Part shown: piece after piece, positions 14,268 to 16,335 of the stretch
Layout of the letters: the number at the start of each line of letters is the position of its first letter
Position numbering within the stretch: position 1 is the first letter of the stretch
NCBI GenBank assembly: GCA_016295505.1
Contig: JAEDLC010000033.1
Location: forward strand, 1-16,335
Origin: Dorea sp.
GTDB taxonomy: Bacteria > Bacillota_A > Clostridia > Lachnospirales > Lachnospiraceae
DNA: 16,335 nucleotides
Direction of reading: 5' to 3'
Made by a program: the position numbers and the translations under genes
The notes under the pieces: generated by a model
Database searches by the model: none
What the model was told of the DNA's origin: nothing
Seen by the model: only the letters and a program-made list of their open reading frames with translations

Positions 14268-14303
14268 ATGAACAAGAAAATTGATGATTATTATTCGATG
14301 TGA
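14268..14303 (+). CDS. Possible 11-codon leader ORF upstream of leuA
   Basis: An ATG at 14268 preceded by AAGGAAGG (14253-14260) opens an 11-codon frame, MNKKIDDYYSM, ending in TGA 47 bp before leuA. The ribosome binding site is as good as those of the real genes nearby, which is why it is listed. It has no leucine codons, so it is not a classical leu attenuation peptide; a chance ORF is quite possible. Confidence 0.25.
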   Translation: MNKKIDDYYSM

Positions 14304-14350
14304 ACGATGGATTCATGATCAGAATGGAATAGAAGGAGAGGTTGTCAGTT

Positions 14351-16335
14351 ATGAAAAATTATCAGAAATATGAAAGAACTTATTTTATGCCGCCGGAGGT
14401 TACTTATGACTGGGCGAAGAAGGAGTATATTGATCATCCGCCAATCTGGTGCAGCGTTGACTTACGTGATGGAAACCAGGCATTGATTGAACCAATGAGT
14501 CTGGATGAAAAGCTGGAATTTTTCCAGATGCTGGTTGATATCGGATTCAAAGAGATTGAGGTTGGATTCCCGGCTGCATCTGAGACGGAGTATCAGTTCA
14601 TGAGAACACTGATCGAGAAAAATATGATTCCGGATGATGTGACGGTTCAGGTACTTACGCAGGCGAGAGAACATATCATTAAGAAGACGTTTGAGGCGGT
14701 GAAGGGTGCTCCGCATGCGGTGATCCATCTGTATAATTCTACCTCTGTAGCACAGAGAGAGCAGGTATTCAGAAAGAGTAAAGAAGAAGTGAAACAGCTT
14801 GCGGTAGACGGTGCAAAACTGCTCCTTCAGCTGGCAAGTGAGACGGAAGGAAACTTTACGTTCCAGTACAGCCCGGAGAGTTTTCCGGGAACGGAAGTGG
14901 ATTACGCGGTTGAAGTATGTAATGCGGTTCTCGATGTATGGAAACCGACCGCAGATAATAAAGCCATCATCAATATTCCGACCACAGTGGAAAATGCAAT
15001 GCCGCATGTATTCGCATGTCAGCTGGAATATGTGAATAAACATCTGAATTACAGGGATAATGTGATCCTGTGCTTACATCCACACAATGACAGAGGATGC
15101 GGTGTGGCAACCGCAGAACTTGGAGTTCTTGCCGGAGCAGATCGTATTGAGGGAACGTTATTTGGTAATGGTGAGCGTACCGGTAATGTGGACATCGTAA
15201 CCATGGGTATGAACATGTATTCTCACGGAGTGGATCCCGGACTTGATTTCTCCGATATGCAGAGAATTCGTGAGACGTATGAACGTCTGACCAGAATGCA
15301 TGTATATGAGCGCCAGCCATATGCCGGAGATCTGGTATTTACTGCATTTTCCGGTTCTCATCAGGATGCTATCGCCAAAGGAATGGCCTGGAGAGAGGAG
15401 AAGAAGTGTGATACCTGGACGGTTCCGTATCTTCCGATCGATCCGCAGGATGTGGGCAGAAGATATGACTCTGACGTTATCCGTATCAACAGCCAGTCCG
15501 GAAAAGGTGGCGTAAGCTATATCCTGAAGCAGAGCCATGGTATCAACCTGCCGCAGAAGATGAGAGAAGAAGTCGGATATATGGTAAAAGATGTATCTGA
15601 CAAAGCGCATAAGGAGCTGACTCCGGAGTGGGTATACCAGATCTTTGCCGATCACTATATTAATACAAAAACCGTTTTCCATATTGATGAGTGTCATTTC
15701 AAACAGGTGGACGGAATTACTGCGGAAGTGACGATTAATCACGGTGGCGAGAATAAAGTGATTACTTCCAACGGAAATGGCCGACTGGATGCAGTAAGCA
15801 ATGCGATTAAACAGTATTTCAATATCAGCTACGAACTGACTTTCTATGAAGAGCATTCTCTGACAAAGGGATCTTCTTCCAAGGCGGTTGCATATGTTGG
15901 AATCATCTGCAAGGGAAAGACCTTCTGGGGTGTCGGAATTGATCCTGATATTATCCGGGCATCGATTGAAGCACTGATTGTAGCTGTGAATAAGGTGGAG
16001 GAGCTGGGAAGCGCCAATGTATGTACGGATGCGAGAATGATTGAAATCATGAATTATGTACAGGCAAATTATATAGATATTACACTGGATGATCTTGCAG
16101 AAAAGTTCTACTTATCCAAGCCATATATTTCCAAATACATCAAAGAAAAGTCTGGTATGACGTTTGGAGAACTGGTGAAAAAGATTCGTATGAAGAAAGC
16201 AAAAGCACTTCTTAAAAGCAGTAATATGACGGTAGAAAATATTGCGCTGTCTGTAGGCTATCAGAATGTAGAGCATTTTAACCGGTTGTTTAAAAAAGCT
16301 TATAATATGACACCGATGCAGTTCCGGAATCAGAA
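14351..16335 (+). CDS. leuA: 2-isopropylmalate synthase fused to a C-terminal AraC-type DNA-binding domain (3' end beyond window)
   Basis: LeuA condenses acetyl-CoA with 2-oxoisovalerate, the first committed step of leucine synthesis. The frame is open for 661 codons to the window edge. Residues about 30-320 are the catalytic TIM barrel of the yeast/actinobacterial LeuA type: SVDLRDGNQ (35-43), the metal-binding HPHNDRG (243-249) and EGTLFGNGERTGN (267-279). Residues about 444-551 are the LeuA dimer/leucine-feedback domain, with NGNGRLDAV (474-482) and the conserved SSSKAVAYV (508-516). After a linker of about 10 residues, 563-661 form an AraC-family double helix-turn-helix: LDDLAEKFYLSKPYISK (579-595), KKAKALL (615-621), IALSVGYQNVEHFNRLFKK (631-649) and TPMQF (654-658). 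An ordinary member would end near 555. AAGGAGAGG at 14333-14341 supports the start. The enzyme call is secure and the in-frame fusion is directly seen; a role in gene regulation is inference. Confidence 0.93.
   Translation, partial: MKNYQKYERTYFMPPEVTYDWAKKEYIDHPPIWCSVDLRDGNQALIEPMSLDEKLEFFQMLVDIGFKEIEVGFPAASETEYQFMRTLIEKNMIPDDVTVQVLTQAREHIIKKTFEAVKGAPHAVIHLYNSTSVAQREQVFRKSKEEVKQLAVDGAKLLLQLASETEGNFTFQYSPESFPGTEVDYAVEVCNAVLDVWKPTADNKAIINIPTTVENAMPHVFACQLEYVNKHLNYRDNVILCLHPHNDRGCGVATAELGVLAGADRIEGTLFGNGERTGNVDIVTMGMNMYSHGVDPGLDFSDMQRIRETYERLTRMHVYERQPYAGDLVFTAFSGSHQDAIAKGMAWREEKKCDTWTVPYLPIDPQDVGRRYDSDVIRINSQSGKGGVSYILKQSHGINLPQKMREEVGYMVKDVSDKAHKELTPEWVYQIFADHYINTKTVFHIDECHFKQVDGITAEVTINHGGENKVITSNGNGRLDAVSNAIKQYFNISYELTFYEEHSLTKGSSSKAVAYVGIICKGKTFWGVGIDPDIIRASIEALIVAVNKVEELGSANVCTDARMIEIMNYVQANYIDITLDDLAEKFYLSKPYISKYIKEKSGMTFGELVKKIRMKKAKALLKSSNMTVENIALSVGYQNVEHFNRLFKKAYNMTPMQFRNQ

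Noticed and set aside
14296..14318. Spaced CGATG repeats before leuA as AraC half-sites
   Set aside because: Only two 5-bp matches 9 bp apart, expected by chance; too short to support a binding site.

Overview
The window looks like a chromosomal segment of a gut Firmicute of the Lachnospiraceae type (Blautia/Dorea/Mediterraneibacter-like). The basis is moderate-to-low GC, strong AAGGAG-type ribosome binding sites, short intergenic gaps, and a typical clostridial set of genes (queH, a yeast/archaeal-type asd, ppk1, a TopB with a DSGREGE motif, mgsA). This placement is an inference from gene content. No rRNA, tRNA, CRISPR array or insertion sequence was seen.

Layout. (1) 1-996: an Rpn/PD-(D/E)XK family nuclease-like gene. 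Its promoter sits between two perfect 14-bp inverted repeats, the architecture of an invertible promoter. (2) 1056-2613, minus strand: a two-gene NitT/TauT-type ABC importer (ATPase, then permease) with no substrate-binding protein nearby. It converges on the Rpn gene and diverges from queH. (3) 2766-6038, plus strand: queH (last step of queuosine synthesis), argH (last step of arginine synthesis) and asd (aspartate-family amino acids), closed by a strong intrinsic terminator. (4) 6176-12451, plus strand: a compact five-gene run of ppk1, topB, a GlmU-C-like beta-helix acyltransferase, a beta-hydroxyacid dehydrogenase and mgsA, ending in a hairpin terminator. (5) 12640-14169: a sodium:solute symporter with its own consensus promoter, a palindrome in the -35/spacer region, a repeat-rich 5' UTR and its own terminator. 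(6) 14351 to the window end: leuA, entering the 3' edge without a stop codon.

The most striking observation is in leuA. The reading frame stays open through the catalytic TIM barrel (H-x-H-N-D-R-G) and the leucine-binding regulatory domain, then runs directly into a nearly complete AraC-family double helix-turn-helix domain (about residues 563-661). This would be one protein holding the first committed enzyme of leucine synthesis, its leucine sensor and a DNA-binding module. It suggests a self-contained feedback enzyme and transcription regulator, comparable in principle to BirA or PutA. The second most interesting element is the candidate phase-variable promoter in front of the Rpn-type gene.

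Regions (3) and (6) are amino-acid and tRNA-modification metabolism. Region (4) combines polyphosphate synthesis, DNA topology and the methylglyoxal bypass, all of which could be linked to phosphate and stress physiology, but that link is inference. All gaps between genes are shorter than 300 bases and are described in the feature entries.
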